Source: Lysobacterales bacterium
GTDB taxonomy: Bacteria; Pseudomonadota; Gammaproteobacteria; Xanthomonadales; SZUA-36
Length of the DNA stretch: 64,000 nt
NCBI GenBank assembly: GCA_013002505.1
Contig: JABDJL010000023.1
Span: forward strand, 1 to 64,000
Direction of reading: 5' to 3'
Shown: one piece after another, positions 25,141 through 34,055 of the stretch
Numbering within the stretch: the first letter of the stretch is position 1
Layout: the number at the start of each line of letters is the position of its first letter
Position numbers and translations under genes: made by a program
The notes under the pieces: model-generated
Seen by the model: only the letters and a program-made list of their open reading frames with translations
Databases searched by the model: none
Told to the model about the DNA's origin: nothing

Positions 25141-27078
25141 ATGGTCAGTGCGCGGCTGGATATCCTGCGGCAGGAATTGCTGGCGCCGATCCTTTCGATA
25201 GAAGGGTATACCGAACTGTTGCGCGGCAGCCTCAAGGACGAGGATTTTCTCAGCGACCTGGAGAAGATCGAAAAGGCGTCTATCCAGACTCGCGGCCTGG
25301 TTTATGAAATGCTCGAAGCCGAATCATCGGAGCGCAGCGAGGAAGACCGGGATTCACAGCGTTCCAAGTACAAGCACGACCTGCGCAACTCGGTCGGCGC
25401 CATTGCCGGCTATTCTGAAATCATTCTCGAAGACATGGAGGACGATGGCGCGGGCGAGGGCGAGGACCACGAGTACCTGAATCACCTGGTCGGTGAAGCC
25501 AACAAGCTGCTCGACATGCTCGAAACCCTGTTCCAGTCCGACGATATTTTCAGCGAAGCGGCCGGTGAATCGCTGAATGTCGACATCCATTCAATATTCG
25601 ATTCCTTTGAAAAGGCCGAAGTGGAAGGTGTCGAGGTCATTACCGGCCATATCCTGATCGTTGATGACAATGAAAGCGTACGCAATATCCTGGCCCACAA
25701 GTTGAAGAAACAGGGCCACACGATTCGCATGGGCGGTTCCGGCCGCGAAGCCCTGAACCTGATCCGGGAACAGGTGCCGGACATCCTGCTGCTCGACCTG
25801 TTCATGTACGACATGAATGGCTTCGAAGTGCTCAAGGAGATGCACAAGGATGAAGACCTGCGCTCGATCCCGGTCATCATCATTACCGGGCTCAAGGACA
25901 AGAATGCAGCAGTTCGCTGCATCGAGGCCGGTGCCTTTGACATTCTGACCAAGCCGGTCAACCCGGCATTGCTCGATGCGCGCGTCACTGCCTGCCTGGA
26001 GAAGAAAGCCTGGCGCGACAAGGAACAGGAGTACCAGCGCGAGCTGGAGAAGAGTTTTGCCCTGATTCGCCAGGTTTTTGGCCGTTACATGTCCGACGAG
26101 GTCGTCAAGGAGATCCTGGAAGCAGACGATGGCATGGCGCTGGGTGGGGCCAAGCAGCAGATCACCATCATGATGACCGACATACGCGGATTCTCGATGC
26201 TGAGCCAGGAGCTGGATGCGGAAGATTGCGTCAGCCTGCTGAACAACTATTTCGGCACCATGACCCCGCTGATCCAGAAATACGGCGGCGTCATCAACGA
26301 ATTCCTCGGCGACGCGATCCTGGCCATTTTCGGCGCGCCCGTGGCTATCGAAGACCACGCGCCCAAGGCCCTGGCCTGCGCACTCGAAATGCAAAATGGT
26401 ATGAACGATGTCAACCAGCGAAACCGTGAAATGGGTTTGCCGGAGGTCGAGATGGGTATCGCGCTTAATACCGGCGAGGTCGTGGTGGGCAATATCGGCT
26501 CTGAACGCCGCCAGAAGTACGGTGTCGTCGGGCACCACGTGAACCTCACGGCGCGCATCGAGTCGTTCACGATTGGCCGGCAGGTCATGATTTCACAGTA
26601 CACGATGGAAGCGATCGAAACGGCAGTAAAGGTGGCGCAGACACTGGAAGTGGAAGCCAAGGGCATACGCAACCCCGTCAAGATTTACGAAGTGGTGGGT
26701 ATCGGTGAGCCGTTCAACGTTTCGCTGGTGCGCAAAGAAGTGACGCTGTTGCCGCTGGCCGAACCATTGCTAATGCATATGCGGACCCTGACCGGCAAAG
26801 CCGTTGCCGACGAAACGATACATGCACACATCATCGAGGCCGGCGGTCGGGCAGCGATCATGCAATGCGGCACTGAACTCGAGAAACTGACCAACCTGCG
26901 CGTCACGATTCCCAGTTTCCCCCAATCGCTTGATGAGCAACTGTTTGCAAAAGTCATGAAGTTGATTGACCGGCAAGACGATCGTTATATTTACCGTATT
27001 CAGATCACGTCGGCCGCCCAGGCCGCACGTGACTTTATTCTCTCCCAGGTTGTGGAACCGTCTGCAACTTCAGACTGA
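25141..27078 (+). CDS. response-regulator class III nucleotidyl cyclase, predicted guanylate type
   Basis: 645 residues from the ATG at 25141; GTG 25102 is an in-frame alternative. Order: a phosphotransfer-like helical region with KHDLRNS (His79) and no ATPase domain; a receiver domain (about 168-280) with HILIVDDNE and phosphoacceptor Asp219 in LLLDLFMYD; a class III cyclase domain (about 335-500); and a C-terminal PilZ-like barrel. The cyclase has both metal aspartates (Asp347 in MTDIRGF, Asp391 in LGDAIL) and the catalytic Asn468/Arg472 in VNLTAR. The purine-selecting positions are Glu387 (INEFLG) and Gly461 (KYGVVG), where adenylate cyclases have Lys and Asp/Thr. Glu at that place is the guanylate-cyclase pattern. 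Probably controlled by the downstream kinase. Confidence 0.85.
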   Translation: MVSARLDILRQELLAPILSIEGYTELLRGSLKDEDFLSDLEKIEKASIQTRGLVYEMLEAESSERSEEDRDSQRSKYKHDLRNSVGAIAGYSEIILEDMEDDGAGEGEDHEYLNHLVGEANKLLDMLETLFQSDDIFSEAAGESLNVDIHSIFDSFEKAEVEGVEVITGHILIVDDNESVRNILAHKLKKQGHTIRMGGSGREALNLIREQVPDILLLDLFMYDMNGFEVLKEMHKDEDLRSIPVIIITGLKDKNAAVRCIEAGAFDILTKPVNPALLDARVTACLEKKAWRDKEQEYQRELEKSFALIRQVFGRYMSDEVVKEILEADDGMALGGAKQQITIMMTDIRGFSMLSQELDAEDCVSLLNNYFGTMTPLIQKYGGVINEFLGDAILAIFGAPVAIEDHAPKALACALEMQNGMNDVNQRNREMGLPEVEMGIALNTGEVVVGNIGSERRQKYGVVGHHVNLTARIESFTIGRQVMISQYTMEAIETAVKVAQTLEVEAKGIRNPVKIYEVVGIGEPFNVSLVRKEVTLLPLAEPLLMHMRTLTGKAVADETIHAHIIEAGGRAAIMQCGTELEKLTNLRVTIPSFPQSLDEQLFAKVMKLIDRQDDRYIYRIQITSAAQAARDFILSQVVEPSATSD

Positions 27079-27089
27079 CGAGGTGAAAA

Positions 27090-27449
27090 GTGCCAAGTAT
27101 ATTGATTGTTGAAGACAACGAAATGAATCGCGACATGCTCAGCAGGCGGTTAAAGCGAAAGGGTTTCGACATTTCTGTAGCGGTTGACGGACAGCAGGGT
27201 GTCGTCATGGCATCCCATTCCAAGCCTGACCTGATCCTGATGGACATGAGCCTGCCCATCAAGGACGGCTGGACGGCGACCAGGGAGCTGAAGGAAAAGG
27301 CTGGTACCAGGGATATCAAGATTATTGCACTGACCGCGCACGCAATGGAAGGAGACCGCCAGCGCGCGTTGGGCGCCGGTTGCGACGACTACGACACCAA
27401 GCCGATTGATCTCAAGCGCCTGCTTGGGAAAATTGAAGCGCTGCTTTAA
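27090..27449 (+). CDS. single-domain response regulator (CheY-like)
   Basis: 119 residues, GTG start at 27090 behind GAGGTG. Only a receiver domain: acidic pair Glu-Asp at positions 8-9 (ILIVEDNE), phosphoacceptor Asp52 in LILMDMSLP, Thr in IIALTAHA, Lys in YDTKPID. No output domain, so it likely relays phosphate or acts through protein contacts. It lies 11 bases after the cyclase gene and 62 bases before the hybrid kinase, forming a three-gene signalling operon. Partner specificity is inferred from gene order. Confidence 0.9.
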   Translation: MPSILIVEDNEMNRDMLSRRLKRKGFDISVAVDGQQGVVMASHSKPDLILMDMSLPIKDGWTATRELKEKAGTRDIKIIALTAHAMEGDRQRALGAGCDDYDTKPIDLKRLLGKIEALL

Positions 27450-27511
27450 CCCTTGACGAGTAAAACAATAAACAACAACAAGAATGGAAAACAGTATCCC
27501 GGGGGAACCGC

Positions 27512-29803
27512 ATGAACCTGAGTAAACGAATTGCCCTTTCGTCGTCCGTCATCCTGCTCTTTTTCCTTGGCACCATCCTGGTGTTTCTGTGGGCCAATGA
27601 CGCACGCCGACAAACCATCGACGAGCTTCAGGCGACGATACGTTCGCAATACCTGATCAGCGACGTATCGGGCGAACTGGCTGAATTCAACAAGCGCCTG
27701 CTGGTGCTCGAGGCGTTCGCCTCGGCAGCGGGAACCGCAGGGCTGAATGACGAGGAACGCAATAATCTGTTGGTCAGTATTTCGGCCATCGACGACGCGC
27801 TGGCACATGTCCAGGCCACCGCAGAAGGTTCCATTGCCAGCCAGTTGAAGGGCAGCCGCGGGGCTGCAGCGATCATCATGGAATGGAAAGAGCTGATCAA
27901 CTGGACCATCGAGAACAATGAAAAGGTGAGGGTGGAAACCCTGACCGATTTTGCCGCTGAATTCGAGGAAACCCAGGCACAACTGAATACCGACAGCAAC
28001 CTGCTGCGCCAGCGCGCCCAGCAGCTGAATGAAGAAATCGAAGAGGTCGAGACGCTGATCAACGAGGTCTCGCTGATCGTGTTCGCGGTGTCAGTGGTCA
28101 TCGCGCTGATCCTGACCATTAACCTGATCCGGTTCACCAAGCGTTCGCTGAACCGCTTACGTGAGGGAACCCACCAGTGGAGCGAAGGCAACATGTCGCA
28201 CCGCATCCAGGTGACTGGCAAAGATGATCTTTCCCAGTTGGCCAGGGCCTTTAACGGCATGGCCAACAAGATTGACTCGGCGATGCAGGAACTCCAGGAA
28301 GAGCGCAAGCGGGCCAACGCGGCCAACAAGGCCAAGAGCGGATTCCTGGCCAACATGAGCCATGAATTGCGAACACCAATGAATGCCATTATCGGCTACA
28401 GCGAAATGCTGCTGGAGGAAATCGAGGATGAGGGCTCGCTGAGCGCCGAGGACGCCCAGGCCGACCTTGCAAAGATCCAGTCCGCGGGCCGGCATCTGCT
28501 CGAATTGATCAACGAGATCCTGGATCTTTCAAAGATCGAGTCCGGCAAGATGGGTGTCTATTACGAGGAAGTCGATGTCGTACGGCTGATCAAGGACGTC
28601 GGAACCACGGTGATGCCACTGATCGACAAGTTTGACAATGCGCTCGACCTGCGAATTGACCTCAAGGATTCAAAGATCGAAACCGACGTGACCAAGTTCC
28701 GCCAGGTCATGATGAACCTGCTTAGCAATTCGGCGAAGTTTACCAAGGAAGGCATGATTACCATCAAGGCTGAACGAAGGGTCGAAAAGGGCACCGAAAT
28801 GATCTCTGTGGCCGTCAAGGACACCGGTATCGGCATGTCGCCTGCACAACTGCGCAAGGTTTTCGACGAGTTCACCCAGGCCGATGAATCAACCACGCGC
28901 CAGTTCGGGGGTACCGGCCTTGGGCTGGCAATTTGCAGGCGCTTTGCGGAGCTGATGCACGGTCGAATCGATGTCGAGAGCACGCCCGGAAAGGGCACCA
29001 CGTTCACGCTGGTAGTACCGACCAAGAAGCCTGCAGAAACCACCAGGAAAGCGGCTCCGGTTGCTGATGAGCCGATCGACAAGTCAATCGAAGTCAGCGG
29101 CCTGGCGACGATACTGGTGATAGACGATGACACCACGTCACTGGACCTCACCGAGCGAATTCTCAAGAAACGCGGTTACTCGGTCATCAAGGCGACCAGT
29201 GGCCCGAAAGGTATCGAGCTGGCTTCGAAGAAGAAGCCGGACCTCGTGGTCCTGGATGTCATCATGCCAGGCATGGATGGCTGGCAGGTTCTGGACCAGC
29301 TCAAGGCAAGCGAGGTCACGAAGTCAATCCCGATCGTAATGCAGTCCATGCTCAGCGAACGCGAGCTCGGGCTGGCCAAGGGTGCTGATGACTACCTGAC
29401 CAAGCCTATCGACAAGGCCAAGTTGACCGGGGCTATCCACCAGTTGCTGCCCGGGGTCAATACTGACAAGGGCCTGTTGATTGTAGAACAGGGTAATGGC
29501 GTACTGGACCTGGTTTCGGAACACGCCAAAAAAGAAAAATGGGAAGTCAGGCACACCGAGGATCTTGACGAGGCGGAACGCTGGCTGTCCGAGCGTGAAT
29601 TTGGCATCGTGCTGTTGGGGCGCCACGAGAATACCGACCGCATGGCCGAGTTGATGGACAAGGTGTCAAGCCGGCCGGCAGATCACAGGACGCCCATGTT
29701 GCTGCTCAATTCGATCGAAGAAAAAGACAATAACCCCGCGCAGCTGCTCAGCTACCTGAACGTGGTCCACAAGTCCCGCGAGGAACCACCTGACGATTCG
29801 TAA
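27512..29803 (+). CDS. hybrid sensor histidine kinase with two receiver-like domains
   Basis: 763 residues. Membrane helices at about 8-28 and 185-207 bracket a helical periplasmic sensor, followed by HAMP (about 205-260), a HisKA domain with the phospho-accepting His284 in [18 protein letters not shown], and an HATPase with [16 protein letters not shown] and GGTGLGLA. A receiver follows ([15 protein letters not shown], Asp in [13 protein letters not shown]). The last 110 residues (from [15 protein letters not shown]) have the receiver fold pattern but lack the aspartate cluster, so this second receiver is degenerate. Likely the kinase for the cyclase and single-domain regulator directly upstream. 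Confidence 0.92.
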   Translation: MNLSKRIALSSSVILLFFLGTILVFLWANDARRQTIDELQATIRSQYLISDVSGELAEFNKRLLVLEAFASAAGTAGLNDEERNNLLVSISAIDDALAHVQATAEGSIASQLKGSRGAAAIIMEWKELINWTIENNEKVRVETLTDFAAEFEETQAQLNTDSNLLRQRAQQLNEEIEEVETLINEVSLIVFAVSVVIALILTINLIRFTKRSLNRLREGTHQWSEGNMSHRIQVTGKDDLSQLARAFNGMANKIDSAMQELQEERKRANAANKAKSGFLANMSHELRTPMNAIIGYSEMLLEEIEDEGSLSAEDAQADLAKIQSAGRHLLELINEILDLSKIESGKMGVYYEEVDVVRLIKDVGTTVMPLIDKFDNALDLRIDLKDSKIETDVTKFRQVMMNLLSNSAKFTKEGMITIKAERRVEKGTEMISVAVKDTGIGMSPAQLRKVFDEFTQADESTTRQFGGTGLGLAICRRFAELMHGRIDVESTPGKGTTFTLVVPTKKPAETTRKAAPVADEPIDKSIEVSGLATILVIDDDTTSLDLTERILKKRGYSVIKATSGPKGIELASKKKPDLVVLDVIMPGMDGWQVLDQLKASEVTKSIPIVMQSMLSERELGLAKGADDYLTKPIDKAKLTGAIHQLLPGVNTDKGLLIVEQGNGVLDLVSEHAKKEKWEVRHTEDLDEAERWLSEREFGIVLLGRHENTDRMAELMDKVSSRPADHRTPMLLLNSIEEKDNNPAQLLSYLNVVHKSREEPPDDS

Positions 29804-29809
29804 CCAGGG

Positions 29810-29827
29810 GCCTCCCGCGAGGGAGGC
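29810..29827. terminator. hairpin between convergent kinase and lipoprotein genes
   Basis: GCCTCCC (29810-29816), GCGA loop and GGGAGGC (29821-29827) form a perfect stem within the 36-base convergent gap. No T tract follows on either strand, so it may be a rho-assisted or bidirectional stop point rather than a classical terminator. Confidence 0.45.
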
Positions 29828-29839
29828 TCGGCGACAGCA

Positions 29840-30403
29840 CTAGTTGCCGATGGTCAGGCTTTTCAGCTTGTCCAGCGCGTCGTTGAGGCGCTGCTGTTCT
29901 GCGAGCAGGTCGTCACGTTCTTGCTTGAGGCGACCGAGTTCAACCGATGAGTTAGACACCTGGCGATTCAACGCGGTGATATCGGCTTCGACGCCAATCA
30001 GTGACGACAGGGAGTTGATCAACATGCTCGATTCTATGCTTGGATTGCCTTCAACGGACTCCGCCGCCTGCAGGCTCAACGCGGCCTTGTTGACATCACG
30101 CCATTGTCCGTCAGTACTCAGGTACACCAGTGCCTTGCCCAGGTGTGCGAGCCTGGCGGTGCGTGAATCGGCGGAGCCGGTAGCACGTTCATAGGCATTG
30201 TAGGCATCAGTAAAATCGCGCTTCTGGTAAGCATCAAAACCGACGCGAATGTCACCCTCGTTCGCGCTGCTGCTGGGCGTGGCCTGCGTTGGCGCGCCCG
30301 ATCCGTCTCCGGATGGCGCCACCGCGCAAGACACCAGTGCCGCCGCACAGACTGGCACTACCAGGATTTTAAAGAGTGGTTTCAGATTGGTTTTGATAAA
30401 CAT
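29840..30403 (-). CDS. lipoprotein with helical repeats and coiled coil
   Basis: 187 residues. A signal sequence ends in a lipobox-like ALVSC (Cys26), so the protein is probably lipid-anchored. A Ser/Thr/Pro-rich linker follows, then helices resembling tetratricopeptide repeats (FDAYQKRDFTDAYNAYERAT) and a long C-terminal coiled coil (about 145-185, ELGRLKQERDDLLAEQQRLN). No enzyme residues are seen. Such lipoproteins often serve as periplasmic scaffolds; the actual function is unknown. It converges on the kinase gene. Confidence 0.7.
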   Translation of the reverse strand: MFIKTNLKPLFKILVVPVCAAALVSCAVAPSGDGSGAPTQATPSSSANEGDIRVGFDAYQKRDFTDAYNAYERATGSADSRTARLAHLGKALVYLSTDGQWRDVNKAALSLQAAESVEGNPSIESSMLINSLSSLIGVEADITALNRQVSNSSVELGRLKQERDDLLAEQQRLNDALDKLKSLTIGN

Positions 30404-30508
30404 AATACGAGCCCTTTTTAATTTGAGTTTTTCGCCTGGGGGGGTGGACGAACCCAGACAGGATTATGGTCAAGTCGCGTGTGCAGCGCAAGCAGCCTTG
30501 GCCGTTGG

Positions 30509-30544
30509 CCTGGCAGTTGCCAGGCGCCACGATAAAGTGGCGCC
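30509..30544. repeat. two adjacent perfect inverted repeats
   Basis: CCTGGCA-gt-TGCCAGG (30509-30524) is followed directly by GGCGCCAC-gataaa-GTGGCGCC (30523-30544). They lie in the 168-base gap between the DUF885 gene and the lipoprotein gene. They may terminate the former without a T tract or be a repetitive extragenic element. The rest of the gap holds a ribosome site (AAAAGGG) for the lipoprotein gene and nothing else recognised. Confidence 0.6.
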
Positions 30545-30571
30545 GCTGCGATCAAGAGCATCCCCGTAGTG

Positions 30572-32365
30572 TCAGCCCCCCGATCCCAGCCGTGGCGCAA
30601 TAAATTCTTCTTCGACAGAACTGCGCAACACATCGGGTGGTAACAATCCCTGCGCAAGAATGAAATCGTGGAATTGCCCGGCATTAAAGAGGTCCTTTAA
30701 TCTCATCTCGGTCATGGCGCGCAGGGCCCACAATTTTTCATATCCGAAATAGTAGGCGGTGGCTTGTCCGGGTGAGCGGAACGTGTAACGGTCGAGTTCG
30801 GTCTGGGCTCCGAGTTCATCTTCGACCACTTCCTCGATCAATACCCGGCGGGCCTCGTCCACCGAGGTTAAACCCAGGTTCAGCATCGGATCCAGCCAGA
30901 TCCTGGCGGCTCGCAGCAGCCGGTACTGAAGCGAGACCAGTTGAGCATCGAGCGGCATGTAAGGCTTGGCAATCGCTTCGGCATACAGGCCCCAGCCTTC
31001 GACGTTGGCGGAATTGAACGCAAACAGCGCGCGCGCCGTGGACACACCGCCACGCAACATCGTTGTGAACTGCATTTCGTGGCCCGGGCGCGCCTCGTGC
31101 GCAGTCAGCGTCCACAACATGGCACGGTAGGCATAATCACTTTGCGGCCAGCTGCCATCGTCGTTCTGTTCGATCTTGGGAACAATGAATTCGGGAAATT
31201 CGCCGGTATTTCCGACCAGCCGGGGAATATCGAGATGCGCAGATGGCACCTGGGCGGTTTCGGCCGCGGTGGCCATCCTGACCCTGGCCGGCTCATCGGG
31301 GACCGTTGCCAGGTTTTCGCGTTGCATGATGACATCCAGTTCAGCAATGACGTCACGATAAGCCTGCATCAGTTCTTCGCCATGAATCTGGTCTTTCTTG
31401 AGCCGCTTCAAGACTTCTCGATAATCATCGGTATCAAAGCCGTGCTGTTCGGCCACCAGCGGCGCCAGCGCAATCATTTCATTACGAATATTCATAAATG
31501 CCACCTGGCCGATCTTGATCAGTTCTTCCGGGCTGGCGTCTACGCCAAAATTCTTCAGTTGCAGTTCGTACAACTCCCTCGGCAAAGCAGCGCTTTCGCG
31601 CGTATTGGGCAGGATGGTCTCGCGAACCCATTCGTTGTATTCGGTCAGCTGCTTGCTGAGCAACGCCAAGTCTTGTTCATAGCCTTCGACATGGGACGCC
31701 TTGAACACCTGTTCGAGCCCGCCAATCATGATCGGCGCGCGTTGCAGGTCCTGTTGAACCTCACCCACAAACGGTTTGATCAAACCGGGGACGCCGGCGC
31801 GTTCGCTGAGGCGTTTCATGGCCAGTTCGGTCAATGGTTCATAACCTTCTTCACGGCCGGTGTACTTACGCAGGCGTACCAGCGCGGCCTGCTGGCGTTG
31901 TGCCGGAACCTGCTTGTCGAGCAGGCCGCTGAAACCGGCGAAAACCAGGCCTGTCAGGTTTCCGTACGGTAATACTTTCTCATAGTTGATCGTTGTCGCC
32001 TCGATATTGTCCTCGGCGTTCTTGATCATGATCTCGATATCCTGCCGCACCCGGGGATCTTCCTCGGACTCGAGCAGGCCCTGCAGCATTTCGAGGTTAT
32101 CGCGGGCGTTTTGAATTTGCCGTTCAAACAGATTGGGCCCGAGGTCGAAGATTTCCTCGTCATAGCCCGTGACGCCGGTTTGCCCTGCAAATTCGGGCGC
32201 AAACTTTGCGCCTGATTCAAGCACCCTGTAGGCAATTTCGTTGGACCGCTGTACCCAGTCAGGCAGAAAATTGGACGCACCCTGCGCCGCAGCCTCGTTC
32301 GCTACGCCGGCTAAAAACAGGCTGGCTGTCATCAGGAAGGGGCTTAATATCTTGGTAATCTTCAT
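30572..32365 (-). CDS. DUF885 family protein (putative secreted metallopeptidase-like)
   Basis: 597 residues with a signal peptide (1-27, cleavage after AAA). DUF885 proteins are alpha-helical and resemble thermolysin-clan peptidases of the M3/M2 type: the His-Glu motif appears as TAHEARPGHEMQFTTMLRGG at about residue 410-430, with NSANVEGWGLYAEAIA following, the pattern HEA.PGH...E GW expected for zinc binding. The C-terminal ATAYYFGYEKLWALR is conserved in the family. Substrate unknown; peptides are likely. An 8-base-pair hairpin precedes its ribosome site. Confidence 0.82.
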   Translation of the reverse strand: MKITKILSPFLMTASLFLAGVANEAAAQGASNFLPDWVQRSNEIAYRVLESGAKFAPEFAGQTGVTGYDEEIFDLGPNLFERQIQNARDNLEMLQGLLESEEDPRVRQDIEIMIKNAEDNIEATTINYEKVLPYGNLTGLVFAGFSGLLDKQVPAQRQQAALVRLRKYTGREEGYEPLTELAMKRLSERAGVPGLIKPFVGEVQQDLQRAPIMIGGLEQVFKASHVEGYEQDLALLSKQLTEYNEWVRETILPNTRESAALPRELYELQLKNFGVDASPEELIKIGQVAFMNIRNEMIALAPLVAEQHGFDTDDYREVLKRLKKDQIHGEELMQAYRDVIAELDVIMQRENLATVPDEPARVRMATAAETAQVPSAHLDIPRLVGNTGEFPEFIVPKIEQNDDGSWPQSDYAYRAMLWTLTAHEARPGHEMQFTTMLRGGVSTARALFAFNSANVEGWGLYAEAIAKPYMPLDAQLVSLQYRLLRAARIWLDPMLNLGLTSVDEARRVLIEEVVEDELGAQTELDRYTFRSPGQATAYYFGYEKLWALRAMTEMRLKDLFNAGQFHDFILAQGLLPPDVLRSSVEEEFIAPRLGSGG

Positions 32366-32381
32366 TGGCAGTCCTCCAAAA

Positions 32382-32413
32382 CCAGGCGCTCATGCTAATG
32401 CTTGGGCGCCTGG
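32382..32413 (-). promoter_or_regulatory. hairpin in the DUF885 leader, just before its ribosome site
   Basis: CCAGGCGC (32382-32389) and GCGCCTGG (32406-32413) form a perfect 8-base-pair stem with a 16-base loop. On the minus strand it ends 4 bases before GGAGGA and 17 bases before the start codon of the DUF885 gene. It could affect translation or message stability. Confidence 0.5.
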
Positions 32414-32578
32414 CGAGCATGGCCGAAAGGTCATGTTGCGGAGATTATTCTTGTTGAAATTTACGGTAAATTCAGTATCTTTTGATCAGGGGTGACAATC
32501 AGGGGATTGTCATAAAAGCCATCAGCAAATGGGGTGGCGGCTATGGCGGGCATGGCCCGCTTGAGGGGAGAGATTTTT

Positions 32579-32659
32579 ATGCGCGCCAAGACCGCGATTC
32601 GCATCGTACTCGTCATTGCTGCGTTCTGGCTCATGTTCCGATATTTTTCACCGCTTTAA
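32579..32659 (+). CDS. possible 26-residue single-pass membrane peptide
   Basis: MRAKTAIRIVLVIAAFWLMF followed by RYFSPL: a positively charged N-terminus, one hydrophobic helix (about residues 8-21) and a basic/aromatic end. The ATG at 32579 is preceded by an unusually strong ribosome site (GAGGGGAG, 7 bases upstream). It occupies the middle of the 449-base gap between the DUF885 gene and moaA, which otherwise holds only the DUF885 leader hairpin and a short A+T-rich stretch before moaA. The composition, ribosome site and length are typical of small membrane proteins, but no family is known to me and expression is unproven. Confidence 0.45.
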   Translation: MRAKTAIRIVLVIAAFWLMFRYFSPL

Positions 32660-32814
32660 ATTCTTTTTCCAGGCTGGCCAATCGGTCATCCCCAACAAGA
32701 TATTTTCCGCCCGATACGGGTGGAATCTTTATTGGGATATGGGATCATAGGTTTCGGTACTTACTTTGACGGAGTAACACTATCTCGGTACTTGAAAAGC
32801 CTGCCGCCGCTGCA

Positions 32815-33816
32815 GTGCATGACCAGTTCGCCAGGCCGCTGCGGGACTTAAGACTTTCAGTGCTCGATCGCTGCAACCTGCGTTGCACGTATTGCATGCC
32901 GGCGGAATCGTTCGAAGGCCGTGGCATTTTCCTGCCGCCGGGGCGCTTGTTGAGCGACGCGGAACTAGAACAGCTGGTTCGGGTTTTCACCAGCCTTGGC
33001 GTGCACAAGCTGCGAATTACCGGCGGCGAACCGCTGCTTCGGCCAGGGCTGCCGGAACTGGTGCGAAGTCTTGCCGCCATCGACGGTATTGATGATTTGG
33101 CGATGACGACCAACGCGATGCTGCTGCCCGGCCTCGCGCTGCCGCTCAAACGCGCCGGGCTGGGAAGAATTACGGTCAGCCTCGACAGCCTGGACAACTC
33201 GGTATTTCGCGAGATGTCGGGTGGGCGGGGCAGCGTGCAGGAGGTGCTGGACGGTATCACCGCAGCCGAGGTGGCCGGATTCGGCAAGCTCAAGATCAAT
33301 ACGGTTGTGCAAAAGTCCATCAATGATCACACGGTGCTGGACCTCGTTGACCATTTCAGGGGGTCGGGCCACACCGTGCGCCTGATTGAGTTCATGGATG
33401 TTGGAAATCTCAATCACTGGTCACGCGAGCAGGTTGTTCCCAGTGCCACGCTGCTCAAGACCATCCATGACCGCTGGGACTTAAAGCCCGTTTCGAACCC
33501 ATTGCCGGGAGAGACGGCGCGCCGCTATGAATTTCTCGATGGGCAGGGTGAAGTAGGCTTCATCAGTTCGATCACCGAACCATTTTGCGGCGATTGCAGC
33601 CGTGCGCGCCTGACGGCCGACGGCGTTTTCTACAGTTGTTTGTTTTCCTCAAGCGGTACCGATCTTCGCGGGCTGGTCAGAAGCGGCATCAGCGAAGGAC
33701 AGTTAGAGGAACTCGTCACCGCCTTGTGGTCGGGTCGCGATGACCGCTACAGCGAACTACGCGGCAAGGAAAGCCCCGGTAATGACAAGGTCGAAATGTT
33801 CAGGATGGGGGGATGA
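32815..33816 (+). CDS. moaA: GTP 3',8-cyclase MoaA
   Basis: 333 residues from GTG 32815. A radical-SAM enzyme that begins molybdenum-cofactor synthesis by making 3',8-cyclo-GTP. The first [4Fe-4S] site is LDRCNLRCTYCMPAESF; the second is FCGDCSRARLTADGVFYSC. GGEPLLR is the SAM-binding motif. C-terminal GG is present (MGG). The GTG has no ribosome site nearby, while GGAG at 32771 stands 7 bases ahead of an in-frame ATC at 32782 that would give an N-terminus resembling other proteins of this type; a rare ATC start is possible. First gene of the coupled moaA-moaD-moaE-sufU operon. Confidence 0.95.
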   Translation: MHDQFARPLRDLRLSVLDRCNLRCTYCMPAESFEGRGIFLPPGRLLSDAELEQLVRVFTSLGVHKLRITGGEPLLRPGLPELVRSLAAIDGIDDLAMTTNAMLLPGLALPLKRAGLGRITVSLDSLDNSVFREMSGGRGSVQEVLDGITAAEVAGFGKLKINTVVQKSINDHTVLDLVDHFRGSGHTVRLIEFMDVGNLNHWSREQVVPSATLLKTIHDRWDLKPVSNPLPGETARRYEFLDGQGEVGFISSITEPFCGDCSRARLTADGVFYSCLFSSSGTDLRGLVRSGISEGQLEELVTALWSGRDDRYSELRGKESPGNDKVEMFRMGG

Positions 33817-34055
33817 AGCAGGTCACAGTTCGTCTGTTTGCCGTTTTCAGGGATGCCATCGGTGTCAATGAAATTGACCTTCAAACGGGCGCGCACACTG
33901 CCAAAGACCTGTACGCAGAATTATGCCGGGACCACCGGGGGCTGCACCACGAACCCAATGCACTGGTCGCCATCAATGAAACGATATCGGACTGGAACGA
34001 CGTTATCGATGACGGCGATGTCATTCTGCTGTTCCCACCTGTGGCGGGCGGATGA
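33813..34055 (+). CDS. moaD: molybdopterin synthase sulfur-carrier subunit MoaD
   Basis: 80 residues of ubiquitin-like fold ending in the obligatory Gly-Gly (PPVAGG). The terminal glycine is adenylated by MoeB and thiocarboxylated, then gives its sulfur to cyclic pyranopterin. The ATG at 33813 overlaps the moaA stop by 4 bases (ATGA), indicating coupled translation. Confidence 0.93.
   Translation: MKQVTVRLFAVFRDAIGVNEIDLQTGAHTAKDLYAELCRDHRGLHHEPNALVAINETISDWNDVIDDGDVILLFPPVAGG

Noticed and set aside
25591-26538. 315-codon minus-strand frame opposite the cyclase gene
   Set aside because: Antisense shadow of catalytic-domain codons; no motif, no ribosome site.
30941-31972. 343-codon plus-strand frame opposite the DUF885 gene
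   Set aside because: Shadow of a conserved peptidase-like gene with signal peptide and HEA-x-PGH motif on the minus strand.
32660-32781. Moco riboswitch before moaA
   Set aside because: The stretch is A+T rich with no stem pattern like the Moco RNA motif; nothing else identified there.
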